Part shown: piece after piece, positions 24,738-36,465 of the stretch
Numbering within the stretch: the first letter of the stretch is position 1
How the letters are laid out: each line of letters opens with the position of its first letter
Origin: Cinnamomum chago
Taxonomy: Eukaryota; Streptophyta; Magnoliopsida; Laurales; Lauraceae
Direction: 5' to 3'
DNA: 64,000 bases
Assembly (NCBI GenBank): GCA_038049695.1
Contig: CP142457.1
Span: 61,190,501 to 61,254,500, forward strand
Made by a program: the position numbers and the translations under genes
Notes under the pieces: model-generated
The model's input: only the letters and a program-made list of their open reading frames with translations
What the model was told of the DNA's origin: nothing
Database searches by the model: none

Positions 24738-25283
24738 ATGAAAGAGGAGAATCAAGAGATGTTTCCTTCCTTGAATCAATCTCCTGCACCAGAAGGCGAG
24801 CTCCCACTCAACGAAAATGACTCACAGGACATGGTCCTATACGAGGTCCTAAACGAGGCCATGGCCATGAGAACTACCACCATCTCATCATCTCCAGCCA
24901 ATGAATCAAACCAAGGTCGCAGGGGGATGGAGCCTACCCACAGCATCCGAAAGAAGCACTACAGAGGAGTCCGGCGCCGCCCCTGGGGGAAATTCGCGGC
25001 CGAGATACGTGACTCAGCGCGCCACGGTGCTCGCATTTGGCTCGGCACCTTCAACACGGCCGAAGAGGCGGCCATGGCATACGACAAAGCCGCATACAGG
25101 ATGCGGGGAGCTAAGGCACTGCTCAATTTCCCGGCTGACCTTGTCATCGCCGCTTCCTCGTCGACGTCCTCCTCATCGGGCTATGGCAGAAAGAAGAAGG
25201 AGGCGGCGATATCGCCTTCAAATTCGATACAGAGCTCAGGGGGATCGACGGGATCGGAATTATTGGAGATGTTCCTAAAGTAA
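24738..25283 (+). CDS. AP2/ERF transcription factor, ERF subfamily, group IX-like
   Basis: A single-exon gene of 181 aa. The AP2/ERF DNA-binding domain spans residues 74-132 ([19 protein letters not shown] through LLNFP). Ala and Asp sit at the positions typical of the ERF rather than the DREB subfamily, so GCC-box binding is expected. Residues 20-43 ([18 protein letters not shown]) resemble the CMIX-1 motif of group IX factors (ERF1/ORA59 relatives), which act in ethylene, jasmonate and defence signalling. A basic stretch near 171-176 of the coding tail region (RKKKE) could aid nuclear import. The C-terminus is short, without a clear EDLL motif. The start fits because CMIX-1 follows directly. 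A second ERF faces it about 4.1 kb away. Group assignment is an inference. Confidence 0.92.
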   Translation: MKEENQEMFPSLNQSPAPEGELPLNENDSQDMVLYEVLNEAMAMRTTTISSSPANESNQGRRGMEPTHSIRKKHYRGVRRRPWGKFAAEIRDSARHGARIWLGTFNTAEEAAMAYDKAAYRMRGAKALLNFPADLVIAASSSTSSSSGYGRKKKEAAISPSNSIQSSGGSTGSELLEMFLK

Positions 25284-26357
25284 TCAGAAACAGAGGAAGG
25301 TGACAAGTCTTCTACATGTCATCCATGCAACGTTCCTACATAGATGGAGTAACTTCTTCTTTGGGTGTAGGACTAGGATCTCTTTCTTGGAGGCCCTTTT
25401 TCTTGTATATATATATATATTTATATAAGAGGACTATATGGAAGGTGTTTGCAGTTTGGTTTCCAAGTTACTATAGGTAAAGTACAAGGGCTACTATTTC
25501 TCATCTGTAGTTAAGTAAGATAGGTGAGACAGGATTGTATTCGATTTGGGTGCTTTTTATTTTAATGGAGGGTGGTAAGAATGTTAAAAAAAAACATTGA
25601 ATTCGTGAAGAAACTTTGGTTTTTTCATTAGAGAATTAATGGACTTGTTGATGTAAGGATTTCTTTTGTTTGTTTGTTTGATTAGTAAGCTTATTTATAT
25701 ATTTGAATTCGTAATGTTTTTTTTACATGTGATTACATTTACATGCCCACGGCATCCTTGATTTTCATTCCTGAAGTTCTCACTGGAATTGGAAAGGAAA
25801 ATGAGAGATTAATTGAGGAAGAGATGGGCAGAGAGAATTCAATTATTTGCTTCTACTCAATGAACTTGGGATAAGATTTTTCATTTGTTATTTCGATGGG
25901 TTTGTTTGATATTCTGTGGAGCTGAAAGCCATATTGTCCAAATTCTAATGTAAATTAAGGCCATCTTGCCAGTGAAAGAATTGAAAGGGAGATGCTTGTG
26001 GGAAACTTAACAAGCGGTGTGTTGGAAGAGAGAAGTAGAAAAGGGTTGGAGAGTGTTGCTTATCATTATTTGAAGAGGATTTGGTGAGTTCCAGTTACTG
26101 GGTGGATTGTATTAATTAAGATTGGCAGACCATGGAAGTGGATTGATGGCCCACAACTGCTGTTGCTCTGTTCGAGAAGGTTCCAGCTTAGGTGTACCTT
26201 GTTTAAGGTATTTCTGTAGGATCCCTATGTCTGAAGCTGTGGGGACATACATTTTTAATTGCTCTTGCGGCCATCTGCTTTTATCACCACCAGAAAGGTA
26301 CTTTCCTATGTGGTAAATGGTTATGTCCACTTAAACTAAATGTAAGCAAATATTGAT
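25284..26357. other. 3' flank of the ERF gene, no further gene
   Basis: Includes the likely 3' UTR and a (TA)n run near 25408-25420. No other gene is recognised. Confidence 0.45.
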
Positions 26358-26444
26358 GTTTGCTCAATTGGTTAGACACATGCATAGTGTGTGGATGCAT
26401 GAGTTTGGGTTCCTTGTAAAGTAAAAGATGGTTAAAAAAAAAAA
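26358..26444 (+). mobile_element. tRNA-derived SINE fragment with A-tail
   Basis: TGCTCAATTGGTTAGACAC (from 26361) looks like a tRNA D-arm/A-box. About 40 nt downstream, GAGTTTGGGTTCC resembles a decayed B-box. It ends in an 11-base A-run near 26434-26444. Target duplications were not found. Confidence 0.45.
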
Positions 26445-27210
26445 CCAATCTTTACTCTCACCATTAATTCACTGTCTACCAAAGATCAGATTTAGACGTC
26501 CTATATGAGGCCACATTTAGACAGCTAAATTGAAACTCCTTCAATATAATGTCTGTTTACTGAATGGTTCTAATCAGACAGTTAATACTGTACTACAACT
26601 TGATTGAACTTTTGATATAGATGACTAATTTGAAGACCTTCCTTTCAACTGGTGAGCAAGAGTCCTCAACATGCCAGTGCCCACATATATATATATATAG
26701 TTGGTAGAGAACCAATAGAGGGAAGGCTCAGGGATCAATAGAATGCCCCAAAACTTAGGCCTCCCTGTTGGTGAATTGATTTTATTTAATCATACCTATT
26801 CGAGTTTCGACCAAAACACCAAGAAAAGTAAAGACTGGATGATAACTTTTAACATGCAGAGTTAGAAAATACATGGCGTATATTGACATAAGAATTTGGA
26901 GGTTGGACGATGTGACGCAGAGGAAGGCGTCTATCAGTATCTAGTCATCTTCTTAAAAACAGAGTATTGTTTGACGTTCATAGTCACTGAATTAGAGGCT
27001 TCAAATAGTAATGGTCAACAAAATTAATTAATAACCAGCTGCCATCATCTCAAATTATTTTTAAATTAATAACCAACGTGACTAGCAATAGTGGGTGCAA
27101 GACAAAGCATGATGTCTTGAGATTTTGGTCATTCTTCTCTTTTCTTGTTTGAATGTCTATATGAAGGTTGAAAATAGTTACAAGTATTTGCACATGATGA
27201 ATTAATAGTT
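26445..27210. other. Intergenic, nothing recognised
   Basis: Non-coding, with a (TA)n run near 26686-26698. Confidence 0.4.
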
Positions 27211-27215
27211 ACATC

Positions 27216-28030
27216 TGTGTGGGGCATTTCTTAATGTGCAAGTTAAGCAAAGGCTGATAATAATCCCTGCTTGTGATCCGTTTCGGCTGCGTGCGCCTCG
27301 GCATGAACACTGGAGCGCTTGCCGAGACCAGCACTGACGGCCACCGTCTCGGCAATATACTGCATTAAAAAGAGATGTGCATCTCGGCTACAGCCGAGGT
27401 GATGAGCTTGTCCGAGACGGGTACAGGTAGTCACGCTTGACATTTAGACACGTGACAGGATTCGGGCACGTACTGATGGGACATATACACCATCCAAGCC
27501 GTCAATCCTCGCCAAATCTCTGACAGAGCCACATCCAATGGCTGCAGCCGTATCAGGACAGGGCCCAAGAAAGGGTCCGATGGGACCTCAGCCGCCAACA
27601 AGTCGAGGCGAGGTCAGGCCCAATGTGATTGGCATTTAACGCAGCATGAGTTGATCGAACCCTCATTAAATGCAATGTGGGCTATATTGGACCCTCATCA
27701 ATTGCTCTATGGGCTAACATGTCCTTAGCAGTCAAATCAAGAGATCCACTAAACAAATATCCGAAATCTCTCTCATATAAGGGGGGGAATCCAACCAGGT
27801 ACGCACGTTTTCATGCATGCAACCATCCAAGCACTACGCTTTCTTCTCCGACCAGTTTCCTTGCATTAACTTAGGCATCGGAGAGCCATGTGCTGCCCAC
27901 CGCCAGGGTCCTTTGACTGCTTCTTCTTTTTCCCTTTCAAGTCCCAGAAGTGATCAACTCTCTCCAGTCATTTGGATAAGTCCTCTAAGGCTCCTTCTAG
28001 TCTTGTAAGTTGATATTTTCAGCACTTACA
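27216..28030 (+). mobile_element. Solo LTR related to the Tat element, plus orientation
   Basis: An 815-bp sequence begins TGTGTGGGGC and ends GCACTTACA, the same termini as the LTRs of the Tat element at 32486-43621 but in opposite orientation. It is flanked by the exact 5-bp duplication ACATC (27211-27215 and 28031-28035). Shared interior blocks include the repeated CTCGGC/GCCGAG motifs, GCATCGGAGAGCC (about 27871-27883) and CATATAAGGGG as a TATA region (about 27774). No internal region remains, so it arose by recombination between the two LTRs. It lies between the two ERF genes. Confidence 0.85.
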
Positions 28031-28035
28031 ACATC

Positions 28036-29351
28036 TTTCATGTAATCTACTGGAATGTTCTTGGTGACCCAATTCAGCCCCTGATTAGCCTCCCATTCTT
28101 ATCATGTTTGATGTTTAAACCGTGCTCCATCTGAAAAATCATAACCAAAAGAAGCTTTCACAAAACCTGTTAAAGAAAAAGTCTTCATGTAACTAAATCT
28201 TGATAAGAGTAGAGACCAGCAAAGGTTTTATCAAAACTATGTTTTTGAGATTCTCTGTCAACAAACATTTTACAAAAGGAAAATCTAGAGATTATGGAAC
28301 GACTGTTGCTGTGCCTTTTTATCAGAATGATAAGATTAAAATGTGCGAATCGAAAATTTACAGTTCGATGAAATAAAAGCATTTAAGAGAATACAATAAG
28401 GAGAATTCAAAACCAGAATTAACAATTTGTGAGATCTGATTTAAACTTTTTAGAGCCATAAAATGGCATTTTTTCTACTGAAACAACTTATGAAACCATT
28501 TAAAGTACAGAAAAGAGAAATTTCTATAAAAGCTTTATTAAATGGTCAAAGAAGGCCAATGAAAGGGTGATGCATGATGAGAGGGTCCAATTAGGGACAA
28601 AATCAAGTTACATTACAGATTATACTAGACTTGCATGAAGAGGTGCTGAAAACATGGAAGCTGACCGAGTTCTTGTTAGAATTAGGGTGTACAAAGGATA
28701 AACATGGGGCCCAACTTTACCTTTTCAGTTTAGTTATGAACTATGTGATAGATTTTAAATTTTAAATTTCTATATATTGTATGTAACCTGTGTGGTGCTA
28801 TTTAATCGATCAAGAAATTCCTTTTTTTCTTCACATTAATTTCTTTAAGTTTCTTTCCCCATAAATATTTGTTTTGATAACCAACAGAGTTACAAGAGGA
28901 CAGTCACTATATGTTTCCACATGAGATGCCTTGCCCTCAAGCTGTTAATGAATTGAACAAGAAGTCTAGCAAATAATAATCTGATAGTTGACACCAATCA
29001 AAATTTGAGACAGTCAAAATCCCTGGAAGATTGCGTTTGCGAGCAGTATCAGATTTAGCAAAAGCGATTGCTTTAATTGATTGATGAAGAGATAAAGGGC
29101 CATCCTATTGCATCCGTGGTTACTAATTAAGATTCATGAATGATTTCTTCAACTATGGAAATAAAAGAATCATGCAACATTCCACCAATTCCTCAGCCAA
29201 TCCACCTAACACTAATCACCTAAAAAAAAATGAATCCTTGCCACAAACTGGTCCAGGCCATCCATGGCTAATTAACTAGATGGACAACTGCCCAAATGGA
29301 ATTACAATCTGATTTCACAATAAATTTACACAAAATGAGCACCTACACCTG
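28036..29351. other. Intergenic between solo LTR and ERF gene
   Basis: Nothing recognised apart from the probable 3' UTR of the minus-strand ERF at its right end. Confidence 0.4.
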
Positions 29352-30593
29352 TCAAAAAGATGAGAGCAAGCTCTCCAGGAAGTCGTTCCCAAGGTCTTGC
29401 AGCTCTATAACCTCTCTCTTCTCACTCTCCAACATCCAATTCCTATCCAAGCACCCAAACATCTTCTTCAAACTCTCATTACATTCCCACTCCCACTCTC
29501 TTCTCCTTTTCTTATTAGTACCAGTAAAAGATACCTGAGCTGGGCAAGGAAACCACCCACGTGCCATTTGTATAGAATCATGAGTTCCTTCCATCCCCAA
29601 GGCCTCTGCAACTAGTTGTAGAGGGAAGTTCAAGTATGTCCGAGGCCCTCTCATACTCAAAGCGGCCTTGTCATACGCCAAAGCAGCTTCTTCAGCTGTT
29701 GCAAAAGTCCCAAGCCAAACTCTAGCTCCTTTCCTCCTTGAGTCCCTTATCTCCGCTGCGAATTTGCCCCATGGCCGCCTCCTCACCCCTCTGAAATGCC
29801 TCCTAGCTACCTTCTCTTCTCTCCCTGATTTCTCTGCTCTGGAACTCGTTCCTTCTATTAGATATGATAAGATTTTAGTCAAAATAGAATTTTGACTAAG
29901 TTTGATTTAGAACTTAGAAATATGTTTGAATTAGATTAATTCTTTTTTTTAATCATACTCATGAATAAATAAGGATATTTCTCACAATGAAAAAATATAA
30001 CGAATAAAGGACAACGTTTGTTTGCATGGAATATATAGAAATTCATGCCCTACGTTGAAAGGTGAATATCCATAAATGAGCATCAAATAGCCTTTCCAGT
30101 TACATGTATTGAAAGAAGGGAAGATAAGAAATCAATACTCAGCCACCACCCTAATAATTAAAATCCTAGAAAAGTCAAAGGTCCTTCTGCATCTACCTCA
30201 AATCCTTCTCCCCTCACTCTTTTTTAATAATCTTTTTTAGATCATCAAATCTTGTGTATTCAATTTCTATATATTCTATGTATTCTATGCAAATAAAAGG
30301 GCCCTTAACGAAATGTAGTGCTTTGAGTGTTCATCACCTTCCTCGCCGCTGGTTGGTGTTGTTCCTTCAAGCATTTCCTCCCAACTCATTGAAACCAGTC
30401 TCCCAAGGCTTGGAATCCTCTCTAGCATCCTCGTCGACCCTGCTCTTCCTTGGAGAGGAGGGAGCTTCCCCCATGCTTGAGAAGATGTGTGTGTCTCCCC
30501 TGCTCGTTCTTCTGTGTTACCAGCGATAAAATTAGCCCATACGTTCTCTAAGAGCATGTTGGACGCTGCTTGGTGCTCCAATTCCACTGCCAT
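29352..30593 (-). CDS. AP2/ERF transcription factor, ERF subfamily, two-exon model
   Basis: Exon 2 is 29352-29854 and exon 1 is 30338-30593; the predicted intron is 29855-30337 (483 bp, GT-AG, phase 1), giving 252 aa. Exon 1 ends GAGGAAG before GTGATG, and the acceptor is AATAG before AAGGAACG. Joining them keeps the frame into residues EGTSSR. The AP2 domain spans about 105-163 ([19 protein letters not shown] through YLNFP), with ERF-type Ala and Asp. The C-terminal residues [17 protein letters not shown] resemble an acidic/leucine EDLL-like activation motif. The N-terminal half contains a Trp/Leu-rich segment ([19 protein letters not shown]). Without splicing, translation from ATG 29880-29882 would give 176 aa beginning in intron sequence, which I think less likely. 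Nuclear GCC-box-type regulator; group IX-like by inference. Confidence 0.75.
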
Positions 30594-32476
30594 GGCTTAA
30601 CTTGTAAAATCTGACCCACCTTTGATATAGGGTGTGGAAGGTGGGTGGGTGGTGGTATTTGAGGGAGGTGCCAGATGGGTTCTATGGATTCGAACAGCTC
30701 ATCTCTGTGACTTATCCACAAATGTGAACCGAGTAAGAGGATTGCTTCAAAAGCTTCTGACCAGCTTATTTCATGGAGGACATTAGGTTGGAAACAACAT
30801 ATATAGAGTGTCGAAAAGCTTCTTCTGTTGACTTGTATGATTGCAGTGATCATCGTTTGGGTTATATATTGTAGTAAAATAGTCTATTTAATGGTTGTGT
30901 AGTTTGTTGGCAATGAAATGTCATGTGTTTCCTGTTACCCATGGATCAAGAGGATCAAGAGGAGAAGAAAACAACAGTTATTTTATAATGTTTTAGGTGT
31001 TGCTGCACCCACAAGAAATAAGTTGTGTATTTGAGGTAAGGATAGGGGGGATCCTTGAGGCTATCAATTATTGCTTGTGGGCTAGTTAGTTTTAATGGAC
31101 ACCTGCAAAAGCTTCAAAGTGCTGCTCTTCCCAGAGTGTACATTTCTGGAAGAAATCTTTTGGTGGGATCTCAAATCCATGGATTCAGCAGTTTTGTTGA
31201 GTGCACACATTTTTCGTGAAAAAGTCACGGGTTGGATCCATCACCCTTGCACTTAAAAATGACAAATTCCAAAGATGACGAATTTATGCCAAAATACTTT
31301 CATGAAGAATTTCTGCAAACAGAGAGGCAAGAGGGCCCAAAATTTTTGGAGAACCATTCATCTTCTTAGTCATTTGATAAGAAGGGCCACTACACATTTT
31401 TTTTCTTAAAGGTGGCCACTAATGGTATTGTCTTATTGAAATAAACACAATGACAACAGTCTAATTTATCTAACTATTCATGTTAATGGTTCTTGGGCGT
31501 TTACACCCACACACAAAAACAGAAAAAGCTTAAAAACAATAATAACTTACTAAAATGTGATCATTGTGGCTTGTGTGCGTTAATGAGAATTTGAGCCGGT
31601 AAAAATGGGCGCTCATCCTATTACCTCAAGCCTTACTTCAAAACGAGTTGGTCACAATGTAAGATTAAGCATATAATTAGATTTTTAGTCAAAAAAAGTA
31701 TATAATTGATAATGTGATTAATGAATTGATATTAATGATATGCTTAATCCTACATTGGGATCAACTCAATTTGGAGTAAAATTCTTGAACATCATATAAA
31801 TATTTATGATAGGTGTTCTTTTTGAGTGGCTCAAAACTTCATTAGGTGGACCCCACTGTGAGTTTTGGTCCTTCTAATCACAAGAAGTTTGTGGAAGATA
31901 ACTCGATATTGGAACTCTGCTTCTATGGATTGGCGGGGAATGAAAATCATGCACTACTGCCTTGTGCATGTTCCCATTGGAGAAACTTCCGCAAAAAGTG
32001 GATGTTTTCATTGTTCAGTAAGGCAGTGATGTATAAAGTCATATAATACACATTTGCATAACCTATGTTAGGGCAATTCTGATAGGTCAATAAAAACACA
32101 TACCTTTGAAAGATACATATTGATGTTCAAAATTTCTAATTAATTCAGTGTCAAGAGGAACCATACACGTATACAAGTAAACACTAATCATATGGAAATT
32201 TTGTGAAAAAGGCTTATTTTTTAAAAATAAAACTTGAAAGAAGTTTCATAAAAACCATATTTAATATGCTTAGTACAAAATATTTTTTTAAATAATATAA
32301 AACACTTTTCAAGAAATAAACTTCAAGACACAGTTTATTGCACCTGATTGTAACTTGGGGTTTATTGAGCACAAGAATTCCTTTCTTCTAAAAAGATGGA
32401 AAAAATGGTCTCTTCCAATCTTGTGGCCTAAGCATAGCCAGCTTGGGAGGAGAAAAACATCACCCTATTCATTGAA
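30594..32476. other. Intergenic, includes upstream region of the minus-strand ERF
   Basis: The first few hundred bases should hold the ERF promoter, but no clear TATA box was identified. No other gene or repeat is recognised up to the Tat insertion. Confidence 0.4.
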
Positions 32477-32485
32477 ATTGCATAC
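32477..32485. repeat. Left 9-bp target duplication of the Tat element
   Basis: ATTGCATAC directly abuts the left LTR and is repeated exactly at 43622-43630 directly after the right LTR. Confidence 0.75.
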
Positions 32486-33234
32486 TGTAAGTGCAGAAAT
32501 AATAATACTCACAAGATCAGGATGCCTCTTAGGACTTACTCAATGCATGGAAAAGGTAGCTGCGACGGTATGAACCTGAAAGAGGAGAAAGACAAAGGTC
32601 AGAGGACCCTGGCTCTGGGCAGCGCAGGGCTCTCCGATGCTTAAGTCAGCAATCGATCGGAGAAGGAGAGGAAGAAGAAGAAGAAGAACTGAGTGTCTAT
32701 GTCAGAGTGCTTACCCCTTTCTCCCTTTGGCTCGTGCCTTATATATGGAACAGTCTGGGGTGAATGCCAGTGGGCTTGGTGATGTGACCTGGGTCACATT
32801 AGCCCACAAAGTCATTAATGAAGGTCCATCATAGCCCTCTTTGCATTTAATGTGGGTCCGATCAGCCCACACTACATTTAATGTGGGTCCGATCAGCCCA
32901 CAATGCATTTAATGTCAGTCACATTGGGCCTGATCTTGCCCTGATCTGGTGGTGGCTGAAGTCCCATCAGATCCCTTCCTTGGGCCTAGCCACGACAAGG
33001 CCATGGCTGTTAGCTGCAAGCGCAATACTGCATTGCCGAGCTTGCGTTGCCGAGACTGAACGCTATGCGCGGCCGAACTGAATTCTGTTTGGCCGAGATC
33101 AGCTCATAGTGCCGAGACCGATATGGATCGGATCGTAGCCGAGATCAAGGGACGTGGTCCCCCATGCAGTAGCTAACCGAGCACACCCTAGCCGAGACTA
33201 AGAGAAACTGGCTCACGAAATGGGCCCCCACACA
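32486..33234 (-). repeat. Tat 3' LTR
   Basis: A 749-bp repeat of 42873-43621. TATA candidate CCATATATAAGG (minus) at 32737-32748. Rich in GCCGAG motifs. It is followed on its right by the purine tract ACTGAGGGGCTAT (33235-33247, minus). Confidence 0.92.
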
Positions 33235-33247
33235 ATAGCCCCTCAGT
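33235..33247 (-). promoter_or_regulatory. Polypurine-type tract of the Tat element
   Basis: On minus ACTGAGGGGCTAT directly precedes the LTR start TGTGTGG. It is less purine-pure than the Del tract but correctly placed. Confidence 0.55.
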
Positions 33248-33578
33248 TCTTGACCTCTAGGGCTTTCTCAGGCGCTAGGGTTAAGAGCTGGACCGATCTC
33301 CCGAGACGGATAGTGCTTGCCTTCCATCTGCCTTCTGGTCAAGGGTTGTGACTCGTTCGGCGCCAGACGCCGCCGCTGCTTCGTCTGCCAGAGATAATAA
33401 AGAGGGCAATAAATGCGGGGCTATGATTAGTATGGGAAGGCGAACCATCATCGCAACAGCGCCACGCGTTATTGCCTGGAAGGCTCTCTTGTCTTTTCGA
33501 GGGGGCGTGCGACGCAAGCCGAGGCGAAGTCTCACGCGTGTCCCGCTTCGAATTCCGGAATGGCGCCCATTCCTCCCC

Positions 33579-33586
33579 TTTATATT
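33579..33586 (+). promoter_or_regulatory. Candidate TATA box of the antisense gene
   Basis: TTTATATT preceded by CCTCCCC, about 320 bp upstream of the antisense ATG at 33902 and on the same strand. It would give a leader of roughly 290 nt. Motif and position only. Confidence 0.45.
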
Positions 33587-33901
33587 CACTTCTGTCTTCT
33601 CCCTTTGTCATCTCTGCAAACGAACCTTGTCGAAGCTCTGCTAGAACCTCTGTTCGCCGGAACCTTCACTGCCAGAACCACCTCCGTCGCCTCCTAGCTT
33701 CGTCCAGGACTTCCTCTAGGACCAGTGAGGGATCAACGGCCTGAGTTGTGATTTCGCCCGAGTCTGTGAGTCTCTCTGCCTCAATTCTCTTCTCTTCCAT
33801 TTTGTATTTCTGACCTAAACCCCTCCTAGGATCTCCTCCGTCCCTCAGGTCCTTCCACAGTTCAGACCCCTAGAGATTGTTAGGGTTCTTTAGATTCAGA
33901 G

Positions 33902-35446
33902 ATGGGGATTTTCACCCATTGGATAGATTCCCAGTCGGGCCTGGCAACTCTTAGGAGAGTCTACATGATCCCAGACGATGTCCAGATCATGGCAGCCGAC
34001 CCCTCCATCTACTCATTTCGCAACGGCTGGATGCCGTTTCCCCTGATAGCCGTGATCGAGGGTGGGGTCAGATTCCCCTTGGCCCCCCTTCTTAGGTCTT
34101 GTTTGGAGACCTGGAACCTTAGCCCCTGTCAGTTAATGCCCAATGGGTATAAGATCATCATGGGCATCGCCGAGCTGAATAGGATTCTAGACATCAGCCT
34201 CGGCGTCCATGATATAGAGGATATATATGACCTCTGCAAGTCTAGGGAGGCGGGCACCTATTATCTTCGCGTCAAGGCGAGGTGCCAACCCCTCGTCACG
34301 GCGCTGGAGGACTCCAATAAATACGCCAGAGATGACCGCCTGCTCGTCTCGGGAAACTGGGAGTTCGGCGAGACCGAGACCGAAGCAACTAGGAGGGTCC
34401 GCATCCCTCGACGCCTCGGGACTCCACCGAGTAAAGACCTAACCCCCTGGGTTTCCGATTTCTTTCTTATGTTTGATTTCTGCTGCCGGAGCCTAACTCG
34501 GCTGTTTTTCGCAGGCCTTTCCGAACGCAAGCGCGAAGCCCAGCTGAACGGTTGGAGAAGGCACTCACCTTGGCTGAACAAGGTGTACTGCTACCACGGC
34601 CACCACACAAGAGCTGCCTACTCTCTTCTGAAGTACGAGCCGAGATACGTGTCATATACACGGAAATCCGGCAACCCGGAGAGATTCGCCCCCGATCTAG
34701 CAGAAACCAGCGGGACCGTCTCGGTTGCGAGAGCGTCCGCAACGTTGGCCGTGGTCACGGGCATCCCGCTAAGGGAAATTGAAGAATATACCTCCGGAGC
34801 CGAGGTAGACTCTCCGACAAGGGAAGTTGAGAACTATTCTTCCGGAGCAGAGGCCGAAGCCGACAATATGGAGAGGCGCAGGCCCGCGTTTCAGCCGCGG
34901 AATCTGGCGGACACCGTCCTCGGTGGCGGTAGACAGGCTGCCGCACCCCGCACTGCCCCGCCCTCCTTCGGGGCCATTGTCCCTGCCAGAGTTGAGGCCC
35001 GACCTCCCCCAGACTCGGAAAGCGAGAGGCCGAGGAAAAAGGCGAAGGGGAAGGGGCTGGATCAGGAGGAGCGATCACGGCAACGTTCGCCCCAAGCTGC
35101 GAGGGAGAGGGCAGTGGACGTGGTGCCCACTCCGGCAGTTCCTCTGGTGGAGAGTCGTTCCGAGCCCCAGGCGGCAACGTCCTCGGGTGCCGAGCCGGCC
35201 GAGTTCAGGCCGGACATGGAGCTGAGGAAGGGGAGGCCCCTAAATGCTGAGGACAGACTGGTGGGGAGCCCGGATGTCATTGCGGCGCTCAGCCGAGCCT
35301 GTGCACTCCCCAGGGACATGGAGAGGCACAGGTCGGAAGACTCCCCCCTGCTGCTTATGAGGACCATACAGCATTCCCTCGCTGTAAGTGCCCGACTTTC
35401 CTGGTCACAGGTGTTTCTGTTTTTTGATACTTCTTGCTTTCGTGCT

Positions 35447-35480
<34 letters not shown>

Positions 35481-36146
35481 GCTCCGCTGCAGGCTGTCCA
35501 AAGGCTCCAGATAGTCGCTGAGAGAATAACGGAGGAGGACAACCGGCTGGCCCGCCTAGCAAAGGAAAAGCAGAGAGCCGAAGCCGAACTGAAGGCGGCC
35601 AAGGAGGAGCTGAAGGCGGAGGCGGCCAAGACTGCAGAGCTCAATGCTCAATCAGATATAATGGCCAGCGACCTCTGCAAAGCAAAGTCAGAGAGCTTCG
35701 AGCGGCAAACGAAGCTCCAGGCAGAGGAAAAGAGGTCGGCGGGGTTCAAGGCCGAGCTGGAGCTGGAAAGGAAGGCGAAGGAGGAACTTCTTGCGTCGAA
35801 GGAGGAACTCCTTGCATCGAAAAAAGCCGAGGTCGATGCCGCCTTCCTGGAGGGGACTGAGGAAGCTGCGAAAATTTATGTTGATCAAATCACGGCACTC
35901 AGCCCGAAGCTGTACCGACTCGGCTGCAAGGCCGTGTTGAAGAAGATGGGGGTTCCTGCAGATGATCCGATATATCAGAACCTCCCCGAGCTCGGAGACG
36001 AGCCCCTGGATGAAGCCCTGGCCGAGACCCCTGCCACTCCGGCCGAAGTCCCTTCCGAGCCAACGCCTGACCCCGTTGAAGCTGCTCCTCAAGCCGAGGC
36101 CGCCGTGGTCGTTATCGAAGACACAGAAGCAGGGCCATCGACTTGA
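33902..36146 (+). CDS. Antisense ORF of the Tat element, spliced, gypsy-associated 'transposase_28'-like protein
   Basis: Predicted exons are 33902-34430, 34515-35383 and 35493-36146. Intron 1 (84 nt) runs from GTAAAG to TTCGCAG, and its length is a multiple of three without stops. Intron 2 (109 nt) runs from GTAAGT to CTGCAG, with a 30-base T tract (35450-35479). The product is 683 aa. The N-terminal 130 or so residues (PSIYSFRNGWMPFPL, then LAPLLRSCLETWNLSPCQL) resemble the Pfam family described as putative gypsy-type transposon (PF04195), known from antisense ORFs of plant Tat elements. A basic patch (PRKKAKGKG) lies mid-protein. Exon 3 is a long Lys/Glu/Ala coiled coil (about 470-590), then an acidic Pro-rich tail. 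It is convergent with gag-pol. The function is unknown; nuclear or RNA-binding roles are speculation. Confidence 0.75.
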
Positions 36147-36465
36147 CTTCCTCTTTCTTCTTATAAAATGTAGTCTTTGTTTCAAACTATTTCAATGTAA
36201 GCTCCAGTGTATGTATCAATGTTATCAATGAAAGGCTCTTTCTCATATCTGTCTCCTGTGTGGTGTGGCTTTTATTTGCTTTCCTTTGTACGCTTTCCGT
36301 GAGTGTTACGAGTCTGGGTGTGAGTTCGGACTAGAGTGGACCGGTTAGATTAGGGTTCTCTGTGAGCGCTCTGACCCCTTGGAGGCCTCTTTTATTTCGG
36401 CGAGACCAGAGAACCGTATCGGACCTGTCAAGGCGATGGTAGACTGGGTACCATCATCGAATGAT

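Noticed and set aside
30548-30853. 101-codon minus-strand frame overlapping the first ERF exon
   Set aside because: It is in a different frame from the exon, with no motif and no plausible splice link to the AP2 exon.
33348-33744. Plus-strand frames upstream of the Tat antisense gene
   Set aside because: They lie over the likely promoter and 5' leader, in frames inconsistent with the main ORF.
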